DNA of 22,998 nt. It comes from Ostreococcus mediterraneus (taxonomy: Eukaryota > Chlorophyta > Mamiellophyceae > Mamiellales > Bathycoccaceae). Positions 9,003 through 16,950 of this stretch are shown here, piece by piece; the first letter of the stretch is position 1; the number at the start of each line of letters is the position of its first letter. The stretch spans positions 523,029-546,026 of the forward strand of contig WMKK01000014.1 of the NCBI GenBank assembly GCA_012295225.1, read 5' to 3'. The notes under the pieces are model-generated. The model searched no databases. It was not told the DNA's origin and was given only the letters and a program-made list of their open reading frames with translations. A program made the position numbers and the translations under genes.

Positions 9003-9474
9003 CACCGTCGTCCTCGTCACCGTCGTCGTCCCCGTCCTCCGTCGTCGTCGTCGTGTGCGGGCGATGGGAGGAGGAGGACGACGTCGATGGTTTTGGTGAT
9101 GTGTGCTCGGTTGGACATCGGACATATGGCGTTGATACATGCGTGGCGTCACATCGGCCAACGTCGCAGCGCTTCGTGCGCCCGACGAATCCGCCTCTTA
9201 GCGACGCAAGGTGCGTGCGTGGTCGTGCGATGCGCGCGCGTATCGGTGGCGGTGGTGATGACGATGGATTCGTAGTATATCTACGCGTCCTCACCATCGC
9301 CACCGCCGTCGCGCGCACGTGTTTGTTTGTGTGTTTGTGTGTGTGCGCGCGCGCGCGCTCGGGTCGATCTCGACCCTAAGGATCGCCGACGATGGGGTGA
9401 CGACTGACGACGTGTGCGTGCGCGCGTGTGTATCGTTGACGCAGGCTAGAACAGTTTCTTTAGTGACTGTAGAC
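9003..9474. other. Divergent spacer between ABC1 kinase and eL43 genes
   Basis: No gene is seen here. The half next to the kinase is GTC and GAG/GAC rich, and open frames through it are low complexity. A 23-base alternating purine-pyrimidine tract lies at 9336-9358, followed at 9361-9376 by an inverted repeat (GGGTCGA, two bases, TCGACCC) and an ACCCTAA word (9372-9378) similar to the plant telo-box found in ribosomal protein promoters. These last features lie about 100 bases before the eL43 start and are the likeliest promoter elements. Confidence 0.5.
9361..9378. promoter_or_regulatory. Inverted repeat with telo-box-like ACCCTAA upstream of eL43
   Basis: The arms GGGTCGA and TCGACCC are exact complements around TC; the right arm runs into ACCCTAA. 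Telo-box words are established elements of plant ribosomal protein gene promoters. Whether they act in this alga is inference. Confidence 0.3.
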
Positions 9475-10020
9475 ATGGCGAAGCGCACGAAGAAAGTTGG
9501 TACGTGATCGTTCGTCGCGCGCGCGTGTTCGTGGTGGAGTGCATGTCGCTAGGGCTTTAGAGGATGATGATGACGACGACGACGACGGGGCGGTGGCGTG
9601 GCGCCGACGTCGACGGCGCGAACGCGCGACCGGGAATGCGTTTTGGATGCGCGCTATTAAAAACCATGGCTCGCGCGCGGTGGATGGGTTTGATTCGAAT
9701 CGCGTCGACGATCGAAACGTTTTGCTCTGAGACTGACCTCGCGCGCGCGTTCGCGTTCCATCGCAGGCATCGTCGGCAAGTACGGTACGCGCTACGGTGC
9801 GTCCCTCCGTAAGTCTGTTAAGAAGCAAGAAGTGTCTCAGCACTCCAAGTTCTTCTGTGACTTCTGTGGGAAGTACGGCATGAAGCGTCAAGCCGTTGGG
9901 ATCTGGAGCTGCAAGGGTTGCAACAAGACGAAGGCGGGTGGCGCGTACAGTTTGAACACTGGTGGTTCCGTCACCGTGCGCTCTACCATCCGTCGTCTCC
10001 GCGAAGCGACTGAGAAGTAA
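9475..10020 (+). CDS. RPL37A: 60S ribosomal protein eL43 (L37a), two exons
   Basis: This is a structural protein of the large cytosolic ribosomal subunit. Exon 1 is 9475-9499 (MAKRTKKV plus one base), exon 2 is 9767-10020. Joined, they give 92 residues, the usual eukaryotic eL43 length, beginning [22 protein letters not shown]2-C2 zinc ribbon is visible: CDFC then, 15 residues later, CKGC. The phase 1 junction restores Gly9, so the ATG at 9475 and the splice are well supported by family identity. The gene stands 205 bases from the convergent SET-domain gene. A CTAGGGTTCAG word at 10100-10110 in that spacer also occurs at 244-254. Confidence 0.96.
9500..9766 (+). other. Intron of the eL43 gene (267 nt)
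   Basis: Donor G|GTACGTG at 9500 and acceptor TCGCAG|G ending at 9766. ACTGAC at 9732-9737 is a good branch-point match 29-34 bases before the acceptor. The intron lies right after the eighth codon, a typical place for ribosomal protein genes. It contains a GAC-rich block near 9562-9590 and is GC-rich like the exons. Confidence 0.93.
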
Positions 10021-10225
10021 ATCGTCGTATTTGACGACTTAGCTAGTGATCGTTGTAATCGAAGCGGTGGCTTCATCAACAAAAGAAATCGCGAACCAGC
10101 TAGGGTTCAGCTGACGCGCGCTTGAAACGACTGTGGCGCCTCGCAATCGCGATTTCGCGCGCTTGACTACTAATGTACTACGCTACAACTGTTTCAACTC
10201 TCTATTTCGTCTATGTGTGTGCGAC

Positions 10226-11725
10226 TCAGCGCCTGCCTTTCGCGACATATGGGAGGGAAATGTTCGCGACGCGCGCCGAAACTGTCGCGGTTCGCGCGTT
10301 GCTCGCGCGCGCGTCTGCCCATTTGTACGCTCTTTGAATAATACGCTTGATTCCCAGGCGCCAAGTCATCGCTAATTGCATATTTTCACTCATGGTTACG
10401 AACGCTTCGCTTTCGACGGTGTCTAAATCCGCCTTGGCGGTTGTCGGAAAGCTCAAAAGCGCGGTGGCCGCCGCGTCTCGAATGGCTTCAAACGTCTCCA
10501 ACTCCTCCTCTGCGCCTAGAGCACCTCCTCGACGGGCTATATCGCGCAGATACTTTTCGTTTTTCCGTGGACGCTTCATCGCGATAGCGATGCGCACATC
10601 AGCCAAGTCATTCCACGCGAAACCACCGACAAAAACTTTGAGCGGCGCGGAATCCGCGTCGCTCACTCGGACGTCGAGCACGTACGCGTCCTGCGGATTT
10701 TCATCCGGTGCAAGCGTAAAACCATACAGTTCCAGCAACTCTAGATTTGTGTATTCTCCGTAGCAAACGAATATTTCCTCGCCCGCGCGAACACCGCGAC
10801 GGCCTTGTGGCTGCGCGGCGGAACGAAACGTAAATCCCACGCCTTCGACGTACGCGCCGTCGCCTGGTATCGGCGCGTCATCATCAGCATCCCTCGAGCG
10901 CTCAGTTTCGGTGGTGTCTTCTCGCGCATCAAACATGGGTGCGCCATGCACGTCCAATAGCACTGGTGGATCGTGAGGGGCATAGTTGAACATGTCTCCC
11001 ATCGGCGTCAACGCGCCCGCTCGATGAAACGGCACGGACACCGCTCGAGAACTCACGGTATCCCGTGCCCACACGTAAGCCGCACGCGCGTCGTGCTCAC
11101 ATGCAACAGAATCGCCAAGTATCTCACGCACGGTCGTCTTCACTCGCTCGAACGCGCGCTCCATGTCTTGCTTTCGTTCGCGCGCCAAAACCGTCGCTCG
11201 AGCGTCTTGTAAAGCAGCCATCTCCTCTTCGCTCCACGAATGCAACAGATTGTACGACTTTGGCATTGACGCGATGTATGCGTGAAATTCACCTCGCACG
11301 CCTCGCGTTTTATGCCTCAGCAGTTCCAGCGCGAGTTCATCCTGGGCGTACGCGTCGTCCCGACTGCCGCCGCAGCCGTCGGCGTCGGCGTCGGCGCGCC
11401 GCACCGCAATCATCGCTCGCTCGGGTATCGTAATCAACTCCACCATCGCACCAGCGTCGACGTCTTGTGTGGCAAACACCCCGCGGTGGCTTCCGCGATC
11501 ACCGCCGCGCACGACGTCGACGCAGCGCACGTCCACGCCCGGCGCCACGCGTACGCCCACCGAACGCGACCACGCGCGCACGTCTTCGAGCGCACGCGAC
11601 GACGCGCGTAACGCCGCCGCCGACGCCGCCGACGACGACGACGCATCATCACCGTCGCGTCCGCGTCCGCTCGCCGCCGCCGGCGTCATCGTCGCCACGT
11701 CGCAGAGTCGCGACGACGTCGTCAT
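10226..11725 (-). CDS. SET-domain protein methyltransferase, Rubisco-LSMT/SETD-like
   Basis: The architecture fits the Rubisco large-subunit methyltransferase/SETD3-SETD6 class, which methylates lysine (or histidine) in non-histone proteins. It is 499 residues from the ATG at 11725. The SET domain starts near residue 76 (GSHRGVFATQDVDAGAMV), is split by a helical insert, and resumes with GDMFNYAPHDPP (about 243-254) and EEIFVCYGEYTNLELLELYGF (about 316-336), which includes the catalytic-site tyrosine. A C-terminal substrate-binding helical domain follows (SENMQLAMTWRLGIKRIIQ). The usual Asn-His pair of the SET fold is Asn-Tyr here. The N-terminus (MTTSSRLCDVATMTPAAASG) might be a weak transit peptide. 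The frame is open upstream to 11953 but that lies inside TFIIB. An ATG at 11689 is an alternative. The substrate is unknown. Confidence 0.85.
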   Translation of the reverse strand: MTTSSRLCDVATMTPAAASGRGRDGDDASSSSAASAAALRASSRALEDVRAWSRSVGVRVAPGVDVRCVDVVRGGDRGSHRGVFATQDVDAGAMVELITIPERAMIAVRRADADADGCGGSRDDAYAQDELALELLRHKTRGVRGEFHAYIASMPKSYNLLHSWSEEEMAALQDARATVLARERKQDMERAFERVKTTVREILGDSVACEHDARAAYVWARDTVSSRAVSVPFHRAGALTPMGDMFNYAPHDPPVLLDVHGAPMFDAREDTTETERSRDADDDAPIPGDGAYVEGVGFTFRSAAQPQGRRGVRAGEEIFVCYGEYTNLELLELYGFTLAPDENPQDAYVLDVRVSDADSAPLKVFVGGFAWNDLADVRIAIAMKRPRKNEKYLRDIARRGGALGAEEELETFEAIRDAAATALLSFPTTAKADLDTVESEAFVTMSENMQLAMTWRLGIKRIIQRAYKWADARASNARTATVSARVANISLPYVAKGRR

Positions 11726-11761
11726 TCGGTGACGCGCGCGTAGATTTGTAGACGCGTGTCC
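11726..11761. promoter_or_regulatory. 36-bp divergent spacer between SET methyltransferase and TFIIB
   Basis: The two opposed ATGs are only 36 bases apart, too short for two separate core promoters. Either 5' ends overlap or one gene starts further inside (11689 for the SET gene, 11852 for TFIIB). The spacer contains no TATA motif. Confidence 0.45.
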
Positions 11762-13000
11762 ATGTCCACCGCGGCGTCGCCCAATGGTGGGATGACGACG
11801 GGCGGCGGCGGTGGTGGTGGTGGTAAGAAACCGTCCGTGCAAGGTGGGTTGATGTCCACCGCGCACGCCCCGAGTCCGTCGGCGCAGGAGGTGAAGAAGT
11901 TTACGCAGATTTGTCCAAAGTGTAACACGCACACGCCAATCGTGGAAGATCACGCGAGCGGGGATTTGATTTGCACCGAGTGCGGGTTGGTGATTGAGCA
12001 GCGTATTATTGATGAGTGTTCGGAGTGGCGTACGTTTGGGGATGGCGATAAGAATGGGGCAGACCCGAGCCGTACGGTGGGGGCGACAAACGTCATGCTC
12101 ACGGGTGGAGGATTGAGCACAACCATCGGGCGGAACCCGGATGGAACGTATAATAGCACGCTGTCGAGATTACACAACCGTGGGATGAATCCAGATAAGG
12201 TGCTTATTAATGCCTTTCATTCCATCGGGGAGTTTGCGGATGCCATGGGGATGAACAGAGTGGTGAAGGATAGCGCGTGCGACTTGTATCGCATGGTGAC
12301 GCAAGCGCACTCGACGCTGGGGAAATCGAACGCCGCAATGTATGCGGCGTGCTTGTACATCGCAGCGCGACAAGAGGGGATGACGCGTACGTTTAAAGAA
12401 ATCTGTGGCGCCGCGCAAGGGACGACAGTGAAGGAGATTGGCCGATGCTACAAGTTTATTCTCAAGGTTTGCGACGGGTTGAACACGCAAATGATGGAAC
12501 AAATGATCACGCCAGAGATGCTTACTAATCGCTTCTGTGGTAACCTCGGGTTGGCCAACATGGAGTTTATCAAGTTATGCTCGCATATTATCCAAACGTT
12601 TCGAAATTTGCGAATTTCAGAAGGCCACAAGAGTGAAAAACAACCCGCGTCTGTGGCGGCGGCGGCGATTTTTACCGCCGCAGTCGTGAAAGGTTTGAAT
12701 CAAGACAAGGCTAGCTTGTTTAGAATTTCAGAGGTGAGTGGGATGGCAGAAGTGACGATTAAAACTTCGTTTTTCGACATGGTGCCTTATGCGTCCAAGC
12801 TTTTGCCTCCAGCGTTGCAAGACAAGTTGGCTGGTTTGTTAGCAGAGGCTGAAAGAATGCGCGCGGGGTCAACCATGGCGTTGCCTTCGCACGCGTCGAA
12901 GAGTAACTTCCAAGCTGCGGGAGCGGTGCCGATGTTAACTTTCGACGCTCCGATCGACTTACCAGGGGATGTGAAGATTGAAGTCAAGGAAGAACTTTGA
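11762..13000 (+). CDS. TFIIB: General transcription factor TFIIB
   Basis: TFIIB bridges TBP-bound promoter DNA and RNA polymerase II in the nucleus. The N-terminal zinc ribbon has Cys51-x2-Cys54 and Cys71-x2-Cys74 (CPKC, CTEC), followed by the B-reader (DECSEWRTFGDGD). Two cyclin folds follow: the first around MGMNRVVKDSACDLYRMV to GRCYKFILKVC, the second from NRFCGNLGLANMEFIKLC through GMAEVTIKTSFFDMVPYA. The short linker and the lack of a long C-terminal extension argue for TFIIB rather than BRF1 or an Rrn7-like protein. At 412 residues it is longer than the ~310-350 usual in plants and animals; about 45 extra residues are a Gly-rich leader (MSTAASPNGG, poly-Gly) and ~30 are at the C-terminus. 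The ATG at 11852 would remove 30 of the leader residues. It converges with UXS, 89 bases apart. Confidence 0.95.
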   Translation: MSTAASPNGGMTTGGGGGGGGKKPSVQGGLMSTAHAPSPSAQEVKKFTQICPKCNTHTPIVEDHASGDLICTECGLVIEQRIIDECSEWRTFGDGDKNGADPSRTVGATNVMLTGGGLSTTIGRNPDGTYNSTLSRLHNRGMNPDKVLINAFHSIGEFADAMGMNRVVKDSACDLYRMVTQAHSTLGKSNAAMYAACLYIAARQEGMTRTFKEICGAAQGTTVKEIGRCYKFILKVCDGLNTQMMEQMITPEMLTNRFCGNLGLANMEFIKLCSHIIQTFRNLRISEGHKSEKQPASVAAAAIFTAAVVKGLNQDKASLFRISEVSGMAEVTIKTSFFDMVPYASKLLPPALQDKLAGLLAEAERMRAGSTMALPSHASKSNFQAAGAVPMLTFDAPIDLPGDVKIEVKEEL

Positions 13001-13089
13001 AAAGAGAACACAGCGCGCGTGTAAAAACATTTCGACAGTCAACCATCACGTGAAATATATACCAATCATTAAATAGAATCAAATAACAA

Positions 13090-14571
13090 CTAAAGCTCAG
13101 TCTTGGGCAAGTTGAGACGCTCGCGGAAGTCCGCAACCATCTTAGGGAGACCATCTCTCAGCTCCACCTTGGGCTCCCAGCCTAACGTAGTCTTCGCCTT
13201 GGTAATATCGGGGCGGCGACGACCCGGATCATCCATCGTGTTTTCCTTGTAGACGATTTTCGCGTTGGGATTCACAACCTCCTTGACAACCTCGGCGAGC
13301 TCAAGCATGGTGAATTCGCCAGGGTTACCAATGTTCACCGGTCCAATCTCTTTTTCATTGTCCATGAGCGCCATCAATCCGGCCACGAGATCGTCGACGT
13401 ATTGGAACGAACGCGTTTGCTTGCCGTCGCCGTAAATCGTCATCGGCTCGCCGCGCAGCGCTTGAGAAACAAAGTTGGACACGACGCGACCATCTTCGAG
13501 GGCCATACGGGGGCCATACGTGTTGAAGATGCGTGCAATTCTGATATCAACACCCTCTTGGCGGTGATAATCAAAGCACAACGTTTCAGCCACGCGCTTC
13601 CCTTCGTCGTAGCACGAGCGTACGCCGATGGGGTTGACGTTGCCCCAGTATTCCTCCTTTTGAGGGTGCTGCAACGGATCACCGTACACCTCAGACGTAG
13701 ACGTGAGCAACATGCGCGCGCCAACACGCTTAGCCAAGCCAAGCATGTTCAACGTACCCATGACGGACGTCTTAATCGTCTTCACAGGGTTGTGTTTGTA
13801 GTGCACCGGGGACGCCGGGCACGCGAGGTGGTAAATTTGATCCACCTCGACGAGCATAGGCTCCACGACGTCGTGTCGAATGAGCTCAAAGAATGGATTT
13901 TGCAAGTGGTGCATGATATTTTCTTTGCGCCCGGTGAAAAAGTTATCCGCAACGATGACAATGTTCCCGCGCTCCATCAATCGGTCAACCAAGTGCGAGC
14001 CGACGAAACCGGCGCCGCCGGTGACGAGCACCCGCAAACGCGTCGCCTTGGGAATCGGCACCGGTAAATTCTTCGCCACCGACCCGCGTCCGAGGGGTTC
14101 ACCGTCGGCAAATTCTTTGGTATTAGACTTTTCTTCGTCCTCACCTCGGCGCGTCGTCGTGAGAGACGCGGCGGCGCCTTCTTTCGCGGATGTCGCCCAC
14201 GCTTCCTTGACGGGTCGCGTATCCGCCACCGCCGCGCCATTCTCCATGTCCATCTCCTTCGCCGCATCACTCGCATCTTTCGCATGCGTCGCCTCGGCGT
14301 CAAACATACCAATCTCCGCAACCGACGTCTTCGTCGCCGACGTCGCGGACGACCCCGTCGTCGTCGTCGTCGTCGTCGCCGCGCGCGCCGCCGCCTCGCG
14401 CTCCTCCTCCATCATCTGTCGTCCCGCGCGTTCGAACGCCCCGACGCCACCGCCATTCTCGGGCCCAGTGCGCACGGCATTCGTCCCTGACACTAAAAAC
14501 CCAATCGCTAACACGCACAACACCCCGAGCGTTCGCGCGCGGTGTCGTCTCGTGCCGCACACCGCCACCAT
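13090..14571 (-). CDS. UXS: UDP-glucuronic acid decarboxylase (UDP-xylose synthase), membrane-anchored
   Basis: This enzyme converts UDP-glucuronate to UDP-xylose in an NAD-dependent reaction of the short-chain dehydrogenase/reductase class, feeding xylosylation and cell-surface glycans. It is 493 residues from 14571. The Rossmann signature is [13 protein letters not shown] (185-191), followed by [12 protein letters not shown] and [12 protein letters not shown], the catalytic TSTSEVYGD, and Tyr321-x3-Lys325 (SCYDEGKR). The C-terminal end matches UXS closely ([24 protein letters not shown]). Residues 15-31 ([14 protein letters not shown]) form a signal-anchor, so a type II Golgi protein like plant UXS1/2 is likely; a long disordered stalk with Thr and Ala runs (about 45-170) follows. 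ATGs at 14727 and 14784 would add a cytosolic tail with a His-Ala-Thr repeat. I chose 14571 because it puts the basic anchor at the start. Confidence 0.95.
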   Translation of the reverse strand: MVAVCGTRRHRARTLGVLCVLAIGFLVSGTNAVRTGPENGGGVGAFERAGRQMMEEEREAAARAATTTTTTTGSSATSATKTSVAEIGMFDAEATHAKDASDAAKEMDMENGAAVADTRPVKEAWATSAKEGAAASLTTTRRGEDEEKSNTKEFADGEPLGRGSVAKNLPVPIPKATRLRVLVTGGAGFVGSHLVDRLMERGNIVIVADNFFTGRKENIMHHLQNPFFELIRHDVVEPMLVEVDQIYHLACPASPVHYKHNPVKTIKTSVMGTLNMLGLAKRVGARMLLTSTSEVYGDPLQHPQKEEYWGNVNPIGVRSCYDEGKRVAETLCFDYHRQEGVDIRIARIFNTYGPRMALEDGRVVSNFVSQALRGEPMTIYGDGKQTRSFQYVDDLVAGLMALMDNEKEIGPVNIGNPGEFTMLELAEVVKEVVNPNAKIVYKENTMDDPGRRRPDITKAKTTLGWEPKVELRDGLPKMVADFRERLNLPKTEL

Positions 14572-14608
14572 CACCGCGCGTGCGATCTTCCCCGTCGTCG
14601 TCGTCGTC

Positions 14609-14658
14609 GCGTGCGTCGCGTGCGTCGCGTGCGTCGCGTGCGTCGCGTGCGTCGCGTG
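14609..14658 (+). repeat. 9-bp tandem repeat (GCGTGCGTC)n, about five copies
   Basis: Consecutive GCGTGCGTC units are preceded by a GTC run (14593-14608). On the minus strand, in the UXS frame, each unit encodes His-Ala-Thr. It is 5' leader if translation starts at 14571, coding if it starts at 14727. Confidence 0.85.
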
Positions 14659-14826
14659 TGCGTGTGCGTGCGTCCTCGACCCCGTCGTGGATGCCTTCCC
14701 CGTCGTCCCCACGCGCGCGTGTGGCATGCGACGTGTGCGCGAGTGAGGTTCACGACAGCGCCGCGCGACATCTTCCGACGACATCTTCCGACCGACGACG
14801 ACGACGGATGGGATGAGGACGACATC

Positions 14827-14870
14827 GGACATCTGACACATCGGACACATCGGACATCTGACACATCGGA
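14827..14870 (+). repeat. 19-bp direct repeat with 25-base period
   Basis: GGACATCTGACACATCGGA occurs at 14827-14845 and again at 14852-14870, joined by CACATC. Both halves are built of shorter GACAC/GACATC words, so this is a small satellite. Confidence 0.85.
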
Positions 14871-14954
14871 TATCGGACATCGCCTCGCTGGGATTGAACC
14901 GACCGACCGACCGATCGAATGGGAGGCATCGTCTATTGTATCGTGTGTATACCT

Positions 14955-15008
14955 ATGTGTGATGTGTGATGTGATGTGTGATGTGTGATGTGATGTGATG
15001 TGATGTGT
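14955..15008 (+). repeat. GATGT/GATGTGT satellite
   Basis: Irregularly alternating GATGT and GATGTGT units (5 and 7 bases) make up the stretch. It has no coding potential. Confidence 0.85.
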
Positions 15009-15368
15009 ACATAGGCTATGACGTGGTGAACTATGTGTGATACCAACGTCAACGACGCCCAGTCGCGCGCGGTCAGGACGCAGAGGACGTAGAAGTCAGG
15101 CAGGGGTCGTCGTCGTCGTCGTCGATCGGGGGCGCGGACGACAGACGAACGCGCGCGTGTCGTCGCGCGTGCGCGTGCGTGTGTGACGTGACGTCGTCGT
15201 GGGTGACGATTAGGAATCGCGTGGTATCATCGCCACCGAGAACGTCGTCGCGCGTCGTCGCGCGCGCGTAACACTAAACGACATCCAACCACGGTGGTGT
15301 GCGATTGCGGATCGATCGTGCGTTCGACCGACGACGTGTGTGATTGCGTGCGCGCGCGGGAGGTGACG

Positions 15369-16790
15369 ATGATGATGCGACGGGAATGCGGGGATCCGCC
15401 GGCGTCGACGTCGACGTCGTCGTCGACGCCGAGTAAGTTGAGTCTCGGGCGCGCGTGCGCCATCGTGGGCGTGAGCGCGCTCGTGGGAGGCGCTGTGTCG
15501 TCCGTGTATTGGGGGTCGACGCCGTTGATGTTGGGTGATGAGCGCACGTTGCGTAGACCATCTATCGCGGCTCTTGGAGAAGGCGCGCGCGCGAAGTTTG
15601 ACTCTACGATGTTCGTCGACGAGAAACACGAGAAGGATTTCGCGGCGCGACGGAACGCGCCGCTGCGGACGCGCGTCTCCGTTCTAGTGAATGAGTTTAG
15701 CGGTGATGATGTGCGAGTTGCCAAAAAAACGGCTGGCACGGTTGTTTCAAAGTTTATGAAATTTAGACACATGAATGAGCAAGGCGTTGCAAAGTTTGTT
15801 CATTTTGAGCGCGCCGTCGTGCCGCTGTACTGGCCAAAAACGTTAGACTTGGCGTTGGAAGCGGTGAAAGTGTTCAATCTCAACGAGACAAATAATGCGG
15901 CGTGGATTGGCGTGGCAAATAGAGTGGAGAAAACCGCATCGAAACAAGTTCCCGAAGCTTGGTCGCACTACCCGATGCATCACCATCTCGGGTGCCTGTA
16001 CTCGCATCTTCGCTTGTGGAACAACGTCAAGCGCGATAATTTAGAGAGCATGATTGTTTTGGAATCCGACGGTGCGTTTCTCGCGAGCGTCGACGTGCTG
16101 GACTTTCAAAACATCATCGATAACGCTCCAAAGGATTTCGATGTGATTTTCCTCAAAGATTGTAGAAAATGCCCAGGTCACTTTGTGAAGCAGTTCAAGT
16201 CGACGGCGATTGGGCAGAACACCACGCTGATGGATGCGCGACGCGGCAGTCCGAATATGATTTATATGTACAAGATGAATAAGAAATGCGGTTTTGCTGG
16301 GTTTGAAAGCTACATAATTTCTTCTAAAGGTGTCGATAAAATTCGCGCCTTTGTAGCCAAGAGAGGTGGAATGGACATGGTTGACGCGTTTGTCGGCAAC
16401 TACTTGTGCAAGGCAAAGCGTCCAAATCACGTGATTGATTGTTATACCGCGTCCACGATCAAAATCGATCGCGAGGAAATGGGCGGATATCTTCCAGATT
16501 GGTACGGCGACGAACGCATTGAAAAGTCGGTTGATTCCCACGTCATTGAACACTTTGACAACAATTTCACCGCATTCAATCTTGAAGCGTGTGCGAGACC
16601 AGGAAACAGGTACGCGGGCTTTATACCCGTGGCATACACGGAACACGAGCCAGATACCGTGTGCGCGTGCGCGTCTGACAAAATTTCCAAGTCTTTGAAT
16701 GCGTGCGAGGCATCGCTGGGGCTTCCGCTCATCCCTACGCTGGCGGGCGTGCGCGCGCACGTCGAGATGTCGGCGGCTAGCGCCAGCTAA
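15369..16790 (+). CDS. GT25-like (LPS-type) glycosyltransferase, type II membrane protein
   Basis: The 473 residues start MMMRRECGDP and carry one hydrophobic segment at about 28-48 (ACAIVGVSALVGGAVSSVYW), so the protein probably sits in the Golgi or ER membrane with a lumenal catalytic domain. The resemblance to glycosyltransferase family 25 rests on three ordered motifs: HLGCLYSHLRLWNN (207-219), like the family's GCxxSHxxxW; MIVLESDGAFLA (228-239), in the place of ILEDD; and FESYIISSKGVDKIR (about 312-326), like AYIISxxGAxK. These are recalled family patterns, not a computed match. The acidic DxD-like position reads Glu-Ser-Asp. Donor and acceptor are unknown. Several Cys near the end (CACAS, NACEAS) suggest lumenal disulphides. 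It is divergent from UXS, also a nucleotide-sugar enzyme, but that neighbourhood is probably incidental. Confidence 0.7.
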   Translation: MMMRRECGDPPASTSTSSSTPSKLSLGRACAIVGVSALVGGAVSSVYWGSTPLMLGDERTLRRPSIAALGEGARAKFDSTMFVDEKHEKDFAARRNAPLRTRVSVLVNEFSGDDVRVAKKTAGTVVSKFMKFRHMNEQGVAKFVHFERAVVPLYWPKTLDLALEAVKVFNLNETNNAAWIGVANRVEKTASKQVPEAWSHYPMHHHLGCLYSHLRLWNNVKRDNLESMIVLESDGAFLASVDVLDFQNIIDNAPKDFDVIFLKDCRKCPGHFVKQFKSTAIGQNTTLMDARRGSPNMIYMYKMNKKCGFAGFESYIISSKGVDKIRAFVAKRGGMDMVDAFVGNYLCKAKRPNHVIDCYTASTIKIDREEMGGYLPDWYGDERIEKSVDSHVIEHFDNNFTAFNLEACARPGNRYAGFIPVAYTEHEPDTVCACASDKISKSLNACEASLGLPLIPTLAGVRAHVEMSAASAS

Positions 16791-16942
16791 AGCACCAAAG
16801 GTTTGGCGAATGAAAATCGTGAGGCGTAGGTGGTTACGATCATATCGGGCCAATAGGGGTTAGCAGTATTCAATATTTCGTAAAAACATAAACAAAATCT
16901 GCGAACTCTCGTTGGATGGAATCAAACCGAGACGACGCCGTA

Positions 16943-16950
16943 AATTCAGA
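16943..16950 (+). repeat. Target-site duplication, left copy
   Basis: AATTCAGA directly abuts the left terminal inverted repeat of the MITE and is identical to 17224-17231. Confidence 0.85.

Larger units (their letters stand above)
14572..15368. other. Divergent spacer between UXS and the GT25-like gene, rich in tandem repeats
   Basis: No gene is recognised. The spacer holds a 9-bp tandem repeat (14609-14658), a 19-bp pair (14827-14870), ACCG units (14899-14914), a GATGT(GT) satellite (14955-15008) and GTC runs near 15109-15125. The part up to 14784 may be coding if UXS starts further upstream. A frame upstream of 15369 is open for 25 codons but begins with GTG, so I do not include it. Confidence 0.6.

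Noticed and set aside
8446-9318. Plus- and minus-strand frames rich in Val-Asp or Asp-Ile runs around the ABC1 kinase leader
   Set aside because: They are alternate readings of the GATGTC and GTC repeats with no conserved domain.
9500-9766. Hidden RNA gene (snoRNA or tRNA) in the eL43 intron
   Set aside because: I looked for C/D boxes and a T-loop (a TTCGAAT word is near 9693) but found no consistent box spacing or stem set.
13402-14067. 221-codon plus-strand open frame opposite UXS
   Set aside because: It mirrors the conserved UXS Rossmann domain; the minus-strand protein is unambiguous.
14609-14870. CRISPR-like array
   Set aside because: Units are 9 or 19 bases with no unique spacers of constant length, in a eukaryotic nuclear setting; these are ordinary microsatellites.
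14880-14905. tRNA T-loop-like word on the minus strand (GGTTCAATCCC)
   Set aside because: The flanking T-stem has a C-A mismatch in the middle, and no acceptor, D or anticodon arm can be drawn; the neighbourhood is ACCG repeat.
16041-16853. 270-codon minus-strand open frame inside the GT25-like gene
   Set aside because: No family features; it is the antisense shadow of a well-supported coding frame, common in GC-rich DNA.
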